From the NCBI GenBank assembly GCA_951813555.1, contig OX638344.1, positions 1,178,001 to 1,242,000 of the forward strand: a stretch of DNA of 64,000 bases. The letters are read 5' to 3'. Under the pieces are notes generated by a model, which made no database searches, had not been told where the DNA came from, and saw only the letters and a list, made by a program, of their open reading frames with translations. Source of the stretch: an uncultured Acidimicrobiales bacterium (lineage in GTDB: Bacteria; Actinomycetota; Acidimicrobiia; Acidimicrobiales; Bin134). This document shows positions 15,008 through 23,357 of the stretch, piece after piece; the first letter of the stretch is position 1; the number at the start of each line of letters is the position of its first letter. Made by a program: the position numbers and the translations under genes.

Positions 15008-17332
15008 ATGTCAGACAACGGTCCGGAGCTCTTGGGCAGTCGCTACCAATTGCGGAATCAAATCGCTCGCGGCGGCATGACCGATGTCTTTTTGGGACAC
15101 GACACCCTGTTGTCCCGTCCGGTGGCCATCAAACGCCTGTTTCCAGAATTTGCCACCGATCCGAGCTTCGTGGAGCGGTTCAGGCGGGAGGCCACCGCGG
15201 CGGCCAACCTTAATCATCCCAACATCGTGGCGGTGTATGACTGGGGGTCAGCCGAGGGTACGTATTACATCGTCATGGAGTACATCGAAGGTCACAGCCT
15301 GGCTGAGTTGCTGCGTTCGGGAGGTCCCCTGGCCCCGGAACGGGCCGCGGGGATCGCCATGGACATGGCTGAGGCGCTGGGTTTCGCACACAGCAACGGC
15401 GTAATTCACCGGGATGTGAAGCCCAGCAATGTGCTGCTCTCGCCCGACGGCCAGGTGAAGGTCACCGATTTCGGCATCGCGATTGTGGCGTTCGGTGGAG
15501 CGGAGTCAAATCTCACCCAAACCGGTGCAGTGATGGGCACGGCGACCTATTTCTCGCCGGAGCAGGCCCAAGGGAAGTCTCTGGATCATCGCAGCGACCT
15601 GTATTCGCTGGGAATCGTGCTGTACGAGATGCTTTGTGGCCGTCCTCCGTTCACCGGCGACACATCGGTAGCCGTTGCCTACAAGCATGTCCAGCAAGCT
15701 GTGCCTTCCCCCTCGTCGTTGGGAGTCGTGCTGCCGGAGTCGCTGGAAGCCATTGCCATGAAGTTGTTGGCCAAGCTCCCGGAGGAGCGGTACCCCACGG
15801 CCAAGGACGTTATGCGGGATTTGCGGCGTTATCGCCAGGGGCGTCATCAACTGTCTACTGTGCACCGGCCAGCGGGGGTCCAGCCGGCGGCACCGCCAGC
15901 ATCAGAGGAAATGCCAGAGGAGTCCCCTCAACCCCAGCAGGCTGCTTCTCCACCGTCATCCAGAGGGCCAGTGCAGCCGCCGGCCCAGCCGTCAGCCCCG
16001 CCGCCGGGCCCCGCGGCCGTGTTGGAGCCGTCTTCGCGGGCTGGGCTGTACACCGCGGCCACAGTCATCTTTGTCGCGGTGGCAGTGCTGGTGTTCTTTG
16101 TGCTGTCAAATGTGCTCGATAACGGTGGTGATCCCGATCCACCTGTGGTAGCCGGCACATCTGTCCCCGTGATCTCCGTGCCCAATGTGGTGGGTCTGTC
16201 GAGCCAGGTGGCAATACGCGAGCTGCAGGCCTCTGGATTCGTGGTAAGCCAAGTGTTTGAAGCCAGCGAGACGGTGCCGAGCAACGAGGTGATCTCCCAA
16301 TCCCCGGCGGCGCGGGCCGAGATTGGCCAGGGAGAAGAGATCGAGATCACGGTTAGCTCAGGGGCAGTTCCTGTGACTGTGCCCGGAGTTGTGGGCCAAA
16401 GCGCGGGAGACGCCGCCCGGTTCTTGCAAGACCGGGGGTTCGCTTCTGAGTTACAGGTGGTGGAGGGCTCCACCGCGCCGGCCGGACAGGTGCTGCGCCA
16501 AGATCCCGTGGCGGGGAGCGGAGTTGCCCCCGGCAGCACGGTCACGCTTTTTGTGGCTGAAGGGCTTCAAGCCATATCAGTGCCCGAAGTGGCGGGAATG
16601 ACCTTGTTGCGGGCCACACAGGTATTGGTGCAAGCCGGTCTGGAGGTGAGCGATGAAGTTCGCGATGAGCCCTCAGTGGATGTGGAGGAAGGTCTGGTGA
16701 TCGGTACCGATCCGGCCCCACCCGGTCTGCTGCTGCCCGGCACCACGGTCACAATCCTGCGCTCTACGGGCCCGGAGAGCGTGGTGGTGCCCAGCCTGGT
16801 TGGACTCACCCCGGAGACGGCTGCTCAGCAGTTGGCCGAATTGGAACTCGTGTTGGCCGAGCCCATCGCCGAGTGTGATTTCCCGAACGACGCCGAAGAG
16901 CTCGTGGGCCGGGTCATGGGCCAGGTACCGCCGGCTGAGGAGGAGCATCCCCAGGGGACGGAGGTGACCGTCTGCCTGGGGCGGCCGACTTCGTCTGAAC
17001 CGGGGACAACGCCCACAGACACCATTGATGAGTTCACTCCCCGCAGGATGGAAGCAAGGAGGGAGGCCGCGGCGATAACCGCGAGAGCTGCTGCTGCGGG
17101 TCGCGAGGCTGACGCCTTGGGCAGCATTGCAAGATGGAATGCCCTGTCGAGCAGATTCGCATCAGAGTGCAGAGAGTTGGAGACGGCCTACTCCGACATC
17201 CCCGGCCTTGTGGTGGAATGGAATTTGGAGAATCCGTATCCGATGCCCGCGGCTGCGGCAAACTCCGCCAATTGGGTAGAAGGGCTTGATGGCGACACGC
17301 CAGGTGTAGACGACGGATGTAGGGTGCCCTAA
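15008..17332 (+). CDS. pknB: PASTA-domain Ser/Thr protein kinase (PknB/StkP type)
   Basis: Membrane receptor kinase of 774 residues that senses peptidoglycan fragments and regulates cell-wall growth. The kinase domain (about 10-280) has the glycine loop IARGGMTDVF, Lys42 in VAIK, HRD near 135 (IHRDVKPSN), DFG near 154, and a threonine-rich activation loop (TQTGAVMGTATYFSPEQ). A Pro-rich juxtamembrane linker precedes one transmembrane helix (about 348-370). Outside are four PASTA repeats (VPNVVGLSS, VPGVVGQSA, VPEVAGMTL, VPSLVGLTP) and then an Ala/Arg-rich helical C-terminal region of about 100 residues not typical for PknB. TACGCT lies nine bases before the ATG. It forms a cluster with pstP, crgA and pabA/trpG. 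Confidence 0.95.
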   Translation: MSDNGPELLGSRYQLRNQIARGGMTDVFLGHDTLLSRPVAIKRLFPEFATDPSFVERFRREATAAANLNHPNIVAVYDWGSAEGTYYIVMEYIEGHSLAELLRSGGPLAPERAAGIAMDMAEALGFAHSNGVIHRDVKPSNVLLSPDGQVKVTDFGIAIVAFGGAESNLTQTGAVMGTATYFSPEQAQGKSLDHRSDLYSLGIVLYEMLCGRPPFTGDTSVAVAYKHVQQAVPSPSSLGVVLPESLEAIAMKLLAKLPEERYPTAKDVMRDLRRYRQGRHQLSTVHRPAGVQPAAPPASEEMPEESPQPQQAASPPSSRGPVQPPAQPSAPPPGPAAVLEPSSRAGLYTAATVIFVAVAVLVFFVLSNVLDNGGDPDPPVVAGTSVPVISVPNVVGLSSQVAIRELQASGFVVSQVFEASETVPSNEVISQSPAARAEIGQGEEIEITVSSGAVPVTVPGVVGQSAGDAARFLQDRGFASELQVVEGSTAPAGQVLRQDPVAGSGVAPGSTVTLFVAEGLQAISVPEVAGMTLLRATQVLVQAGLEVSDEVRDEPSVDVEEGLVIGTDPAPPGLLLPGTTVTILRSTGPESVVVPSLVGLTPETAAQQLAELELVLAEPIAECDFPNDAEELVGRVMGQVPPAEEEHPQGTEVTVCLGRPTSSEPGTTPTDTIDEFTPRRMEARREAAAITARAAAAGREADALGSIARWNALSSRFASECRELETAYSDIPGLVVEWNLENPYPMPAAAANSANWVEGLDGDTPGVDDGCRVP

Positions 17333-17336
17333 GCGC

Positions 17337-17353
17337 GGCAACCAGATTGGTTG
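17337..17353. terminator. Small hairpin between convergent pknB and pabA/trpG
   Basis: GCAACC-AGATT-GGTTGC can form a 6-bp hairpin in the 21-base gap between the two convergent stop codons. There is no clear T-run, so its efficiency as a terminator is uncertain. Confidence 0.35.
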
Positions 17354-17935
17354 CTACGGGGAGATCTGGGCCAAGAAGTTTGTCAAAATGTCATGGCCGG
17401 ATGAGGTCAGGATTGATTCGGGGTGAAACTGCACCCCTTCCACCGGGTGATCGCGGTGGCGCAGCCCCATCACCAGACCGTCATCGGTCTCCGCGGTAAC
17501 GGTCAGGATGTCGGGCACCGAAGATCGCTCCACAATGAGCGAGTGGTATCGGGTGGCTTCGATGGGGTTGGGGAGTCCGGTGAAAACCCCTTCTCCGGTG
17601 TGGTGGATAATCGACGTCTTGCCGTGCATTACCTGAGGTGCTCGAACCACCCGGCCGCCGAAAACCTCCCCGAGGCACTGCAATCCGAGGCACACACCGA
17701 GCAGGGGCCGCATACCGCTGAACTTCTGGATGACGGCGTTGCTCAGCCCGGCATCGGAAGGCTGTCCCGGCCCGGGGCTGATGAGAACACCATCGGGATC
17801 GATGTCGAGGGCTTGGTCGAGGGTGATGGCGTCGTGGCGATAGACAAGGGGCTCTGCGCCCAGCTCACCGAGGTATTGGACCAGGTTGTAGACGAAGGAG
17901 TCATAGTTGTCGATCACCAGTATGCGGGGAGTCAC
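17354..17935 (-). CDS. Glutamine amidotransferase of anthranilate/aminodeoxychorismate synthase
   Basis: Class I glutamine amidotransferase of 193 residues supplying ammonia for anthranilate (TrpG) or 4-amino-4-deoxychorismate (PabA) synthesis. The N-terminus [14 protein letters not shown], oxyanion region [11 protein letters not shown], nucleophile in LLGVCLGLQ and GVQFHPES with the His-Glu pair are all present. The GTG at 17935 lies eight bases after TAACGT (17944-17949); the longer open frame to 18154 overlaps divergent crgA and is rejected. This gene next to pknB and crgA is a common actinobacterial order. The sequence does not separate PabA from TrpG. Confidence 0.9.
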   Translation of the reverse strand: MTPRILVIDNYDSFVYNLVQYLGELGAEPLVYRHDAITLDQALDIDPDGVLISPGPGQPSDAGLSNAVIQKFSGMRPLLGVCLGLQCLGEVFGGRVVRAPQVMHGKTSIIHHTGEGVFTGLPNPIEATRYHSLIVERSSVPDILTVTAETDDGLVMGLRHRDHPVEGVQFHPESILTSSGHDILTNFLAQISP

Positions 17936-17990
17936 CGGGGCCAACGTTATCGGGGGGCTGCTCGGGGTTAGAAGCGCATATCCTTTGTTC

Positions 17991-18266
17991 ATGGCCAAAC
18001 CGACCAAGCGCAGAGTGCAGGGCGGGCGGGTTACTCCGAGGGGTACCCGACCGGAAAACGAGGCGGTGCCCCGGGTGCCGGTCTCTGCCGAGAAGATCAG
18101 CCCCACTTGGGTGCCGGTGTTGATGATCGCCCTGCTGGCACTGGGGGCAATCATGATCGTGCTGAACTACGTCGCTCTGCTGCCGGGCGATACCAGCAAC
18201 TGGTACCTGCTGGGGGGGCTTGGCCTGCTGCTGTCGGGCATGCTGGTGGCGACGCAGTGGCACTAG
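17991..18266 (+). CDS. crgA: Cell division protein CrgA
   Basis: CrgA (91 residues) is a small two-helix membrane protein that recruits divisome and peptidoglycan-synthesis proteins in actinobacteria. A basic cytoplasmic N-terminus ([13 protein letters not shown]) is followed by helices around [18 protein letters not shown] and [17 protein letters not shown]. The ATG at 17991 lies six bases beyond TATCCT (17979-17984), a leaderless start; the frame is open to 17907 but that region belongs to the divergent promoter. The start codons of crgA and pabA/trpG are 55 bases apart. Confidence 0.93.
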   Translation: MAKPTKRRVQGGRVTPRGTRPENEAVPRVPVSAEKISPTWVPVLMIALLALGAIMIVLNYVALLPGDTSNWYLLGGLGLLLSGMLVATQWH

Positions 18267-18288
18267 CCAGCTTGGTGGCTTTCTAGTT
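18265..18288 (+). terminator. Weak hairpin terminator after crgA
   Basis: AGCCA-N6-TGGCT overlaps the crgA stop codon and is followed by TTCTAGTT, a modest T-rich tract. Confidence 0.35.
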
Positions 18289-18310
18289 ACGGCTTTGTAG
18301 TTTGTTCCCA

Positions 18311-18337
18311 GGTTTATCCACAACTTGTGGATAAACC
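18311..18337. other. Perfect inverted pair of consensus DnaA boxes
   Basis: Two 13-bp arms flank a single C; each arm contains TTATCCACA, the consensus DnaA box, one on each strand in head-to-head orientation. The site lies in the gap between the convergent crgA and zinc-ribbon genes. It could bind DnaA or act as a bidirectional hairpin, but the exact match of both arms to the DnaA box favours protein binding. Confidence 0.6.
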
Positions 18338-18340
18338 GAC

Positions 18341-18598
18341 TCACTCGTCTATGGGGGCGACGTAGTCCATGTCATCACCGCAGTGGCGGGGAGGCGCAGG
18401 GTCTTCTTCGGGGGCTGTGGTCATGCGGACTTCGGCGTAGCAAACCGAGCATCGGTACGTGATCTTCACCCTGCGCAGCTCTCCCGGCGGGGGCGGCGGC
18501 GGCAGCGGCTGGCGGATCATCAGCAGCAGCCCGATACCGACGCGGATGAGGATCATCCCGGCGAGAATGGCGATGAGCACGCTGAGCCATAGAGGCAC
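18341..18598 (-). CDS. Small membrane-anchored zinc-ribbon-like protein
   Basis: An 85-residue protein with an N-terminal transmembrane helix (LWLSVLIAILAGMILIRVGIG), a Pro-rich linker and a C-terminal domain with CSVC and, 28 residues later, PPRHCGDDM. The three cysteines and a histidine suggest a rubredoxin- or zinc-ribbon-like knuckle. The GTG start lies six bases after TAGGCT (18605-18610), and it is divergent from doxX with 34 bases between start codons. The family is not recognised with certainty; function unknown. The DnaA-box pair lies immediately after its stop codon. Confidence 0.6.
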   Translation of the reverse strand: MPLWLSVLIAILAGMILIRVGIGLLLMIRQPLPPPPPPGELRRVKITYRCSVCYAEVRMTTAPEEDPAPPRHCGDDMDYVAPIDE

Positions 18599-18604
18599 TT
18601 GTCC

Positions 18605-18626
18605 AGCCTAGATGGGCCAGTACTGT
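18605..18626. promoter_or_regulatory. Compact divergent promoter pair
   Basis: Minus-strand -10 TAGGCT (18605-18610) and plus-strand -10 TACTGT (18621-18626), each followed by six bases and then the start codon of the zinc-ribbon and doxX genes respectively. Confidence 0.5.
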
Positions 18627-18632
18627 GGACCC

Positions 18633-19145
18633 ATGGATGAGATGAATCTGGCAATGCTGATTCTACGGGTAGGCATCGGGCTCACGTTTGCCGCTCACGG
18701 ATACGGCAAGATCTTTCAGGGCGGCCGCATTCCCGGTACTGCGGGATGGTTCGACAGCATGGGAATGAAACCGGGCAAATTGCATGCCTGGATGGCTGCG
18801 CTCACCGAGATCAGCGCCGGATTGCTTTTGGCCTTGGGGCTCTTCACACCACTGGCCGCCGCGGGCATGATCGGGGTCATGGTGGTGGCTGCGTGGACGG
18901 TCCACCGGCACAACGGCTTCATGATCGTGCGGGAAGGCTGGGAGTACACCTTCGTTTTGGCCGTGGTCGCGGCATCGGTGGCCACATTGGGACCCATGGA
19001 GTGGTCGATCGACAACGCGCTGGGCATCGATGACGATTGGGATGGCTATGTGGGCTTGGCCATTGGCGCCGGTGGCGGAGTGCTGGCCGGCTTGACCCAG
19101 CTCTCTTTGTTCTATCGCCCCCCCAAATCGGAAGAGACCGACTGA
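18633..19145 (+). CDS. DoxX family membrane protein
   Basis: DoxX-type integral membrane protein of 170 residues with four predicted helices (segments around LAMLILRVGIGLTFAAHG, LTEISAGLLLALGLF, AAAGMIGVMVVAAWTV and TFVLAVVAASVATLG). The first helix carries the family motif RVGIG...AHGYGKIF. Family members include quinone- and thiosulfate-linked and DoxX/MmpS-associated redox proteins; no substrate can be assigned here. The start ATG 18633 lies six bases beyond TACTGT. The next gene (Ldh family) starts 3 bases after the stop and is probably co-transcribed. Confidence 0.8.
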   Translation: MDEMNLAMLILRVGIGLTFAAHGYGKIFQGGRIPGTAGWFDSMGMKPGKLHAWMAALTEISAGLLLALGLFTPLAAAGMIGVMVVAAWTVHRHNGFMIVREGWEYTFVLAVVAASVATLGPMEWSIDNALGIDDDWDGYVGLAIGAGGGVLAGLTQLSLFYRPPKSEETD

Positions 19146-19148
19146 ACT

Positions 19149-20219
19149 GTGAGCGATGCGGGCGTGATCCGACTGGATCACGGGGAGTTGCGGCGCTACG
19201 AGGTTGCCGTTCTGACCGGGTTGGGGGTCCCCTCCAAACAGGCCGAGATCGTGGTCGACAACCTGGTGGAGGCCGACCTCCGCGGGGTGGACTCACATGG
19301 GGCCCACTTGGTGGAGTTGTATGTGGCCCGGCTGAGATCGGGACACCTGCGGCCGGTCACCGAGGTGAAAGTGGTGCGCGACGACGGTGCCACGGTGATG
19401 TTGGATGGCGGCATCGGTTTCGGGCAGATCTCCGGCGTCGCGGCCATGGAGTTGGCGGTGGAGCGGGCCAAAGCCCACGGGGTGGCCGCGGTAACCGTGC
19501 GAGAGGGCACTCATTTGGGGGCGTTGGCCTACTACACCCTGCCCGCGGCAGAAGCGGGGTGCTTTGCCATGGCGGTGCAGAACGGCCCGGCCATCGTTCC
19601 TCCTTACGGCGGCCGGTCGGGGATCTTCTCGACCAATCCGTTCTCTTGGGCGGCTCCTGCTGGTGAAGAGCTGCCGGTGGTGTACGACATCGCCACCACC
19701 GCAGTGGCCGGAAACAAGATCTTGCTGGCCAAAAAGCGCGGTGATCCGAGTATCCCCGAGGGATGGGCCAACGACGAGCAGGGCCGGCCAACCACTGACA
19801 CCGCGGCGGCGTCGGCGCAGAATCTGTGCTGGTTCGGCGGGTACAAGGGGTTCGGGATAGCGCTGATGGTGGAGGTGCTCTCGGGGATTGTGGCCGGGAG
19901 CAGCTTCGGGCACACCGAGCAAACCGAATGCGAGCTAGTGGGCAACCGCCGACTGGCCAAAGGCTGGATGTTCTTGACCCTCGACTTGGAGCGGTTCTGC
20001 GGGCTGGACCGATTTCGAGAGCAGATGGACCAGCTCATCCGAGATGTGCACAACACCGAGCGAGCCGAAGGGGTAGACCGGATCTATGTGCCCGGCGAGA
20101 TCGAGCACGAGAACCGGGCCGAGCGGCTGGCATCGGGGATCCCCCTGCCGACAGCTCTAGTAGAGGAGATCAGCGCCATCGGCGCCGACTTCGGACTCCC
20201 CCCGCTGGGATCGGACTGA
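19149..20219 (+). CDS. Ldh family (malate/L-lactate/ureidoglycolate type) dehydrogenase
   Basis: NAD(P)-dependent 2-hydroxyacid dehydrogenase of the LDH2/MDH2 (YlbC-ComC-AllD) family, 356 residues. Signature segments include VEADLRGVDSHGAHLV with the catalytic His, GFGQISGVAAMELAVE, STNPFSWAAP and GGYKGFGIALMVEVLSG. This fold is unrelated to classical LDH. GTG start, 3 bases after doxX. The stop codon lies in a direct repeat shared with the end of the convergent zinc-type dehydrogenase. The substrate is undetermined; lactate, malate, sulfolactate and ureidoglycolate are all used in the family. Confidence 0.85.
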   Translation: MSDAGVIRLDHGELRRYEVAVLTGLGVPSKQAEIVVDNLVEADLRGVDSHGAHLVELYVARLRSGHLRPVTEVKVVRDDGATVMLDGGIGFGQISGVAAMELAVERAKAHGVAAVTVREGTHLGALAYYTLPAAEAGCFAMAVQNGPAIVPPYGGRSGIFSTNPFSWAAPAGEELPVVYDIATTAVAGNKILLAKKRGDPSIPEGWANDEQGRPTTDTAAASAQNLCWFGGYKGFGIALMVEVLSGIVAGSSFGHTEQTECELVGNRRLAKGWMFLTLDLERFCGLDRFREQMDQLIRDVHNTERAEGVDRIYVPGEIEHENRAERLASGIPLPTALVEEISAIGADFGLPPLGSD

Positions 20220-20274
20220 CTAGTTGTTCTGTTGCGCGAGCTAGCGGGCGACCCGTCTGACTAGCCGTTCTGTT
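20216..20274. repeat. 18-bp imperfect direct repeat at the 3' end of the zinc-type dehydrogenase
   Basis: CTGACTAG-N2-GTTCTGTT occurs at 20216-20233 and 20257-20274 (16 of 18 bases equal). Read on the minus strand, the second copy is the dehydrogenase tail E-Q-N-G-stop and the first copy is a diverged version, Q-Q-N-N-stop, lying just beyond it. Confidence 0.7.
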
Positions 20275-21427
20275 CGAAGACGACCTTGATTGCTCCTCGG
20301 GAGCCGGCTTCCGCGGCGTGGGCGATGGCTTCTCGGTAGCGGTCCAAGGGGTAACGGGCTGACACCAGCCGCTCGAGCTTGGCTGAGTCCACCAAGTCGA
20401 ATGCCAGCTCGAAGCTGGTGGCGGTGCGGCCGTGGGTGAGGGTTTCGGTGCCATAGGTGTAGGCACCCACCAGCTCGGTTTCCCGGTGCCACAACCCGGT
20501 CAGATCGACTCGGGCTGCCTCGGGCATGCCCAACAGCACCACGCGGCCGCGCGGACGGGTGATAGCAATGGCATCGGCCACCGAAGCCGGGCTGCCTACT
20601 GCGTCGATGGTTATGTCCACTCCGCTGGAGAGGTAATCCCCCAGCATCCGGCATCCGCACAACCTCCGCACCGCTCGGCGCGCCTCGCTGGGATCCACCA
20701 CGATATCGGCGCCCAACTCGGCGGCCAGGTCTCTCTGGTGCGGGTACTTGGCGGTGACGATGACCGTTCCTGCTGGTGTCAGCGCCCGCAGCGCCGCGAG
20801 CGAGCACAGACCCATGGTGCCCGCTCCCAGCACCGCCACCGAAGCGCCCGGCGCCACCTGGGCTTTCAGAGCGGCGTGGACCCCGCCTGCGGCCGGCTCC
20901 AGCATCACCGCGGCCTCATCGCTGAAGTGCTGCGGCACCGAGTGGAGCTGGCTCTGGTGGGCCACCAGAGCCTCTCCCCATCCGCCTCCGGTGCTGGAGC
21001 AGAAGCCGATCTGGATCCCGTCCTCGATGGCACCCCCCAGCAGGTAGCCGTAGTCGTTGCCGTCGCCGGGGGCTGCGCCGGGAAAGGGCAGAGGCTCGTT
21101 TCGGGCAGCCGGTCCCAAGACCGGTTCGATGACCAGGCGGTGGCCGCCCTGGTCGATGCCCACTACCTCGTGGCCGGGGATGAATGGGAACGACACCAGC
21201 GGCTCGAAATACCGGGAGGACCGGCCTTCTACGGTGGCCAGATCCGACCCGCAGATGCCGGTCAACCGAGGGCTGATGGTGCGCCAGTCAGGTCCGGGGA
21301 GCTCGGGCGAGTCAACCTCGCGCAGGTGCAGGGGGCCTACCCCGGCGCCGCTGCCGGGGATCACTCGGGAGGCCACCGCGGCGGCCGCGTAGCGGGCAAG
21401 CTTGCGCTCGAAGACCAATGCCTGCAT
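20261..21427 (-). CDS. Zinc-type medium-chain dehydrogenase
   Basis: Medium-chain (MDR) zinc-dependent alcohol-dehydrogenase-like enzyme of 388 residues. GICGSD carries the catalytic-zinc cysteine, FIPGHEVVG the zinc-binding His-Glu, and VAVLGAGTMGLCSL the NAD(P) fold. A cluster of cysteines typical of the structural zinc is not evident, as in several sorbitol/threonine-DH-like members. An Ala-rich insert near residue 15-30 (YAAAAVASRVIPGSG) is unusual. Substrate is unknown. A diverged duplicate of its C-terminal tail follows the stop codon. Confidence 0.85.
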   Translation of the reverse strand: MQALVFERKLARYAAAAVASRVIPGSGAGVGPLHLREVDSPELPGPDWRTISPRLTGICGSDLATVEGRSSRYFEPLVSFPFIPGHEVVGIDQGGHRLVIEPVLGPAARNEPLPFPGAAPGDGNDYGYLLGGAIEDGIQIGFCSSTGGGWGEALVAHQSQLHSVPQHFSDEAAVMLEPAAGGVHAALKAQVAPGASVAVLGAGTMGLCSLAALRALTPAGTVIVTAKYPHQRDLAAELGADIVVDPSEARRAVRRLCGCRMLGDYLSSGVDITIDAVGSPASVADAIAITRPRGRVVLLGMPEAARVDLTGLWHRETELVGAYTYGTETLTHGRTATSFELAFDLVDSAKLERLVSARYPLDRYREAIAHAAEAGSRGAIKVVFEQNG

Positions 21428-21439
21428 TAGTACACCGGT

Positions 21440-22786
21440 CTACCCGCGCGAATAGAGATGATTGGCCGGGTCCTGCGGCGAGCCCCGGTAGCGCACTTCG
21501 AAGTGGAGGTGGGGGCCGGTGGACCAGCCGGTGCTGCCGATTGCGCCGATGGTCTCGCCGATGGCCACTTCGTCGCCGACGTATACGTTGAAGCGCGATA
21601 AGTGGGCATACAGCGTGGTCCACCCGCCGCCGTGGTCGATGATGATCGTGTTCCCGTACCCACTTCGCAGTTGAGCCTGGATCACGGTTCCGGAGGCGGC
21701 TGCCTCGACGGGATCACCGGTGTTGCCGCTGAAATCCAGCCCCGCGTGGAAGCGCACGGTGCCGAAGATAGGGTGAACCCGGTTTCCGTACCCCGATCCG
21801 ACTGGCCCCGCCACCGGTTGGAAGAACGGGGGGGGAGCGGGGATCTCGATATCGTCGAATTGGCCGAGGCGCTCTTGGCGAGCAGCGAGGTCCAAGTCGG
21901 CTTGCCTGTTGCGATCCAACTCGGCCAATCGGGCGAGCTCGGCTTCGCGCTTGCGCCTTTCCTCTTCGACGAGTATTCGCTCCTGCTCGCGTTCGATCTC
22001 GTCTTCGATGCTCGAGATGTCCTGGTTCAGCCCGGCAATCTCGTTCTCGATGTCGAGGCTGGCCTGGGCCTCGTTCTCGATCCGCGCTTCCAGCTCCTGG
22101 CGTTTTCGGTTCCATTCGTCTTGCAGTTTTTTCTGCGCTCTTCTGAGTTCGGCCAGGTCGGTCAGGGCCTGCTCGATCTCGGCCTGGGCCTGCTCGATCT
22201 CGGCCTGGGCCTGCTCGGCCTGCTGTACCGCGATTTGCTGATCGTCCTTGGTTTGGCGCAGGCGGTCGATGAGCACTTGGGCATCGGCGCCCAGTTCCTC
22301 AATGTAGTACTGGCGGCGAGCATTCCGATTGGGATCACCGTCTTGGAGGAGGAAGTTCTGCTCGTACACCAAGTCGAGATAAATGTCGACCACTTGGCCG
22401 CGCAGACGCTCTCGAATGGCCGCGATCTCCTCGCCCAGCTCGGCGTCGCGCTCTCGAGCGGCGGTTACACGCTCTTCAGCCGCGGTTTGGGAAAGCTCTA
22501 CCGCACTCAGACGAGTCGCCGCAGCGGCGATCCAATTGTTGACCTCGGTCAGGGCGGCATCTACCTCTTCGATCTGAGCGTTGGTCACATTCAGCTCTTC
22601 GATGGCGAATAGAGCTTGGCGCTTCAGCGCCTCTTGCTCTCGCTGCCGAGCATCGATTTCCCGCTTTTTCTCCTCGATCTGGCGCTCGCGCTCGTCGATA
22701 AACGAGTCTTGAGCCGCGCTGGGCGTGCTCAGCGCCAGCGGCAGCATGGCCGCCAAAAGACAGACGATCCGTAAGAGCTTGTGCAT
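21440..22786 (-). CDS. M23 family peptidoglycan endopeptidase with coiled coil
   Basis: Secreted murein hydrolase of the EnvC/NlpD/RipA-like type, about 448 residues. A Sec signal peptide (KLLRIVCLLAAMLPLALSTPSAAQ) precedes a long coiled coil of Glu/Gln/Arg heptads (about 25-300; it includes a near-perfect QAQAEIE repeat), then the LytM domain. The latter has HAGLDF (His and Asp zinc ligands) and HLHFEV (catalytic His and third ligand), so it should be active. ATG 22786 is preferred over the TTG at 22795. Such coiled-coil proteins typically regulate or carry out septal peptidoglycan cleavage. A palindrome upstream (22823-22836) may control expression. Confidence 0.9.
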   Translation of the reverse strand: MHKLLRIVCLLAAMLPLALSTPSAAQDSFIDERERQIEEKKREIDARQREQEALKRQALFAIEELNVTNAQIEEVDAALTEVNNWIAAAATRLSAVELSQTAAEERVTAARERDAELGEEIAAIRERLRGQVVDIYLDLVYEQNFLLQDGDPNRNARRQYYIEELGADAQVLIDRLRQTKDDQQIAVQQAEQAQAEIEQAQAEIEQALTDLAELRRAQKKLQDEWNRKRQELEARIENEAQASLDIENEIAGLNQDISSIEDEIEREQERILVEEERRKREAELARLAELDRNRQADLDLAARQERLGQFDDIEIPAPPPFFQPVAGPVGSGYGNRVHPIFGTVRFHAGLDFSGNTGDPVEAAASGTVIQAQLRSGYGNTIIIDHGGGWTTLYAHLSRFNVYVGDEVAIGETIGAIGSTGWSTGPHLHFEVRYRGSPQDPANHLYSRG

Positions 22787-22822
22787 AAGAGGCAATCGAT
22801 AACGGCGATGGTTATGGCGTCA

Positions 22823-22836
22823 GTTACAAATGTAAC
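22823..22836. promoter_or_regulatory. 14-bp palindrome upstream of the M23 peptidase gene
   Basis: GTTACA-AA-TGTAAC, a perfect inverted repeat 37 bases upstream of the ATG, in an A/T-rich island that contrasts with the surrounding G+C. It is a candidate operator for cell-wall-stress control. Confidence 0.45.
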
Positions 22837-22964
22837 CAAATCGCAATATTATTACAAGTGCCCATCTATGTGACTAGTGTGGCTTATGTTGCCTATGTGG
22901 TCAATGACACGGTGGTTGAAGCGGCGGCTTCTCTGCGCTGCATTGCGGTGGATACCCTGAGATA

Positions 22965-23357
22965 GTGCCTGAGCTTCTGGACCGACGAGAGAGGGTTATT
23001 CTGGCCGAGGACTTGGCCGGGGTGGCCGAGGGCACTCCGGGCGAAGTGATGCTCCACACCGGTATGCGCTGGGTGCGCTATTGGGTGCGGTTCGACAGCG
23101 GGGCCGAGCGGGGATCTATCCACCGCGACAAACTGGTGCGCGAAGACGAGTGGGAGAGCTTTGTGGCCAGGCGAGCCGCTGCCGAGGCCGCGGCGGAGAC
23201 CGGTGAGCCCGGTGGCTCACCGAGCGGTGATGCCGAAGAGCTGCCAGCCGCCGATGCCGGTGCTGACGCCGGTGGTGACGTTGTTGTGAACGAGGCCACA
23301 GTGCCAGCCCATCTGCTATCCCGCAGTGCCTCAGCCCGCGAGCGCTTAGGAGGATAA
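22965..23357 (+). CDS. Conserved-looking hypothetical protein, small beta-barrel-like N-terminus
   Basis: A 130-residue protein not recognised as a named family. Residues 1-60 (RERVILAEDLAGVAEGTPG, followed by WVRYWVRFDSG) have the look of an SH3/KOW-like barrel with alternating strands; the C-terminal half is Ala/Gly/Asp-rich and probably disordered, ending with a helix (PAHLLSRSASARERLGG). The GTG start lies six bases after TACCCT (22953-22958), a leaderless-type promoter. The 3' end overlaps the convergent acyl-CoA dehydrogenase gene by 12 bases. Confidence 0.6.
   Translation: MPELLDRRERVILAEDLAGVAEGTPGEVMLHTGMRWVRYWVRFDSGAERGSIHRDKLVREDEWESFVARRAAAEAAAETGEPGGSPSGDAEELPAADAGADAGGDVVVNEATVPAHLLSRSASARERLGG

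Noticed and set aside
18311..18337. Reading the palindrome as an intrinsic terminator
   Set aside because: The stem is not G+C-rich, the loop would be distorted and no T-run follows; both arms equal the DnaA-box consensus.
22886..22960. A 24-residue ORF (MLPMWSMTRWLKRR...) behind TAGTGT
   Set aside because: Gap to the -10 is only five bases, it ends inside the next gene's -10 box, and no conservation can be seen from one sequence.
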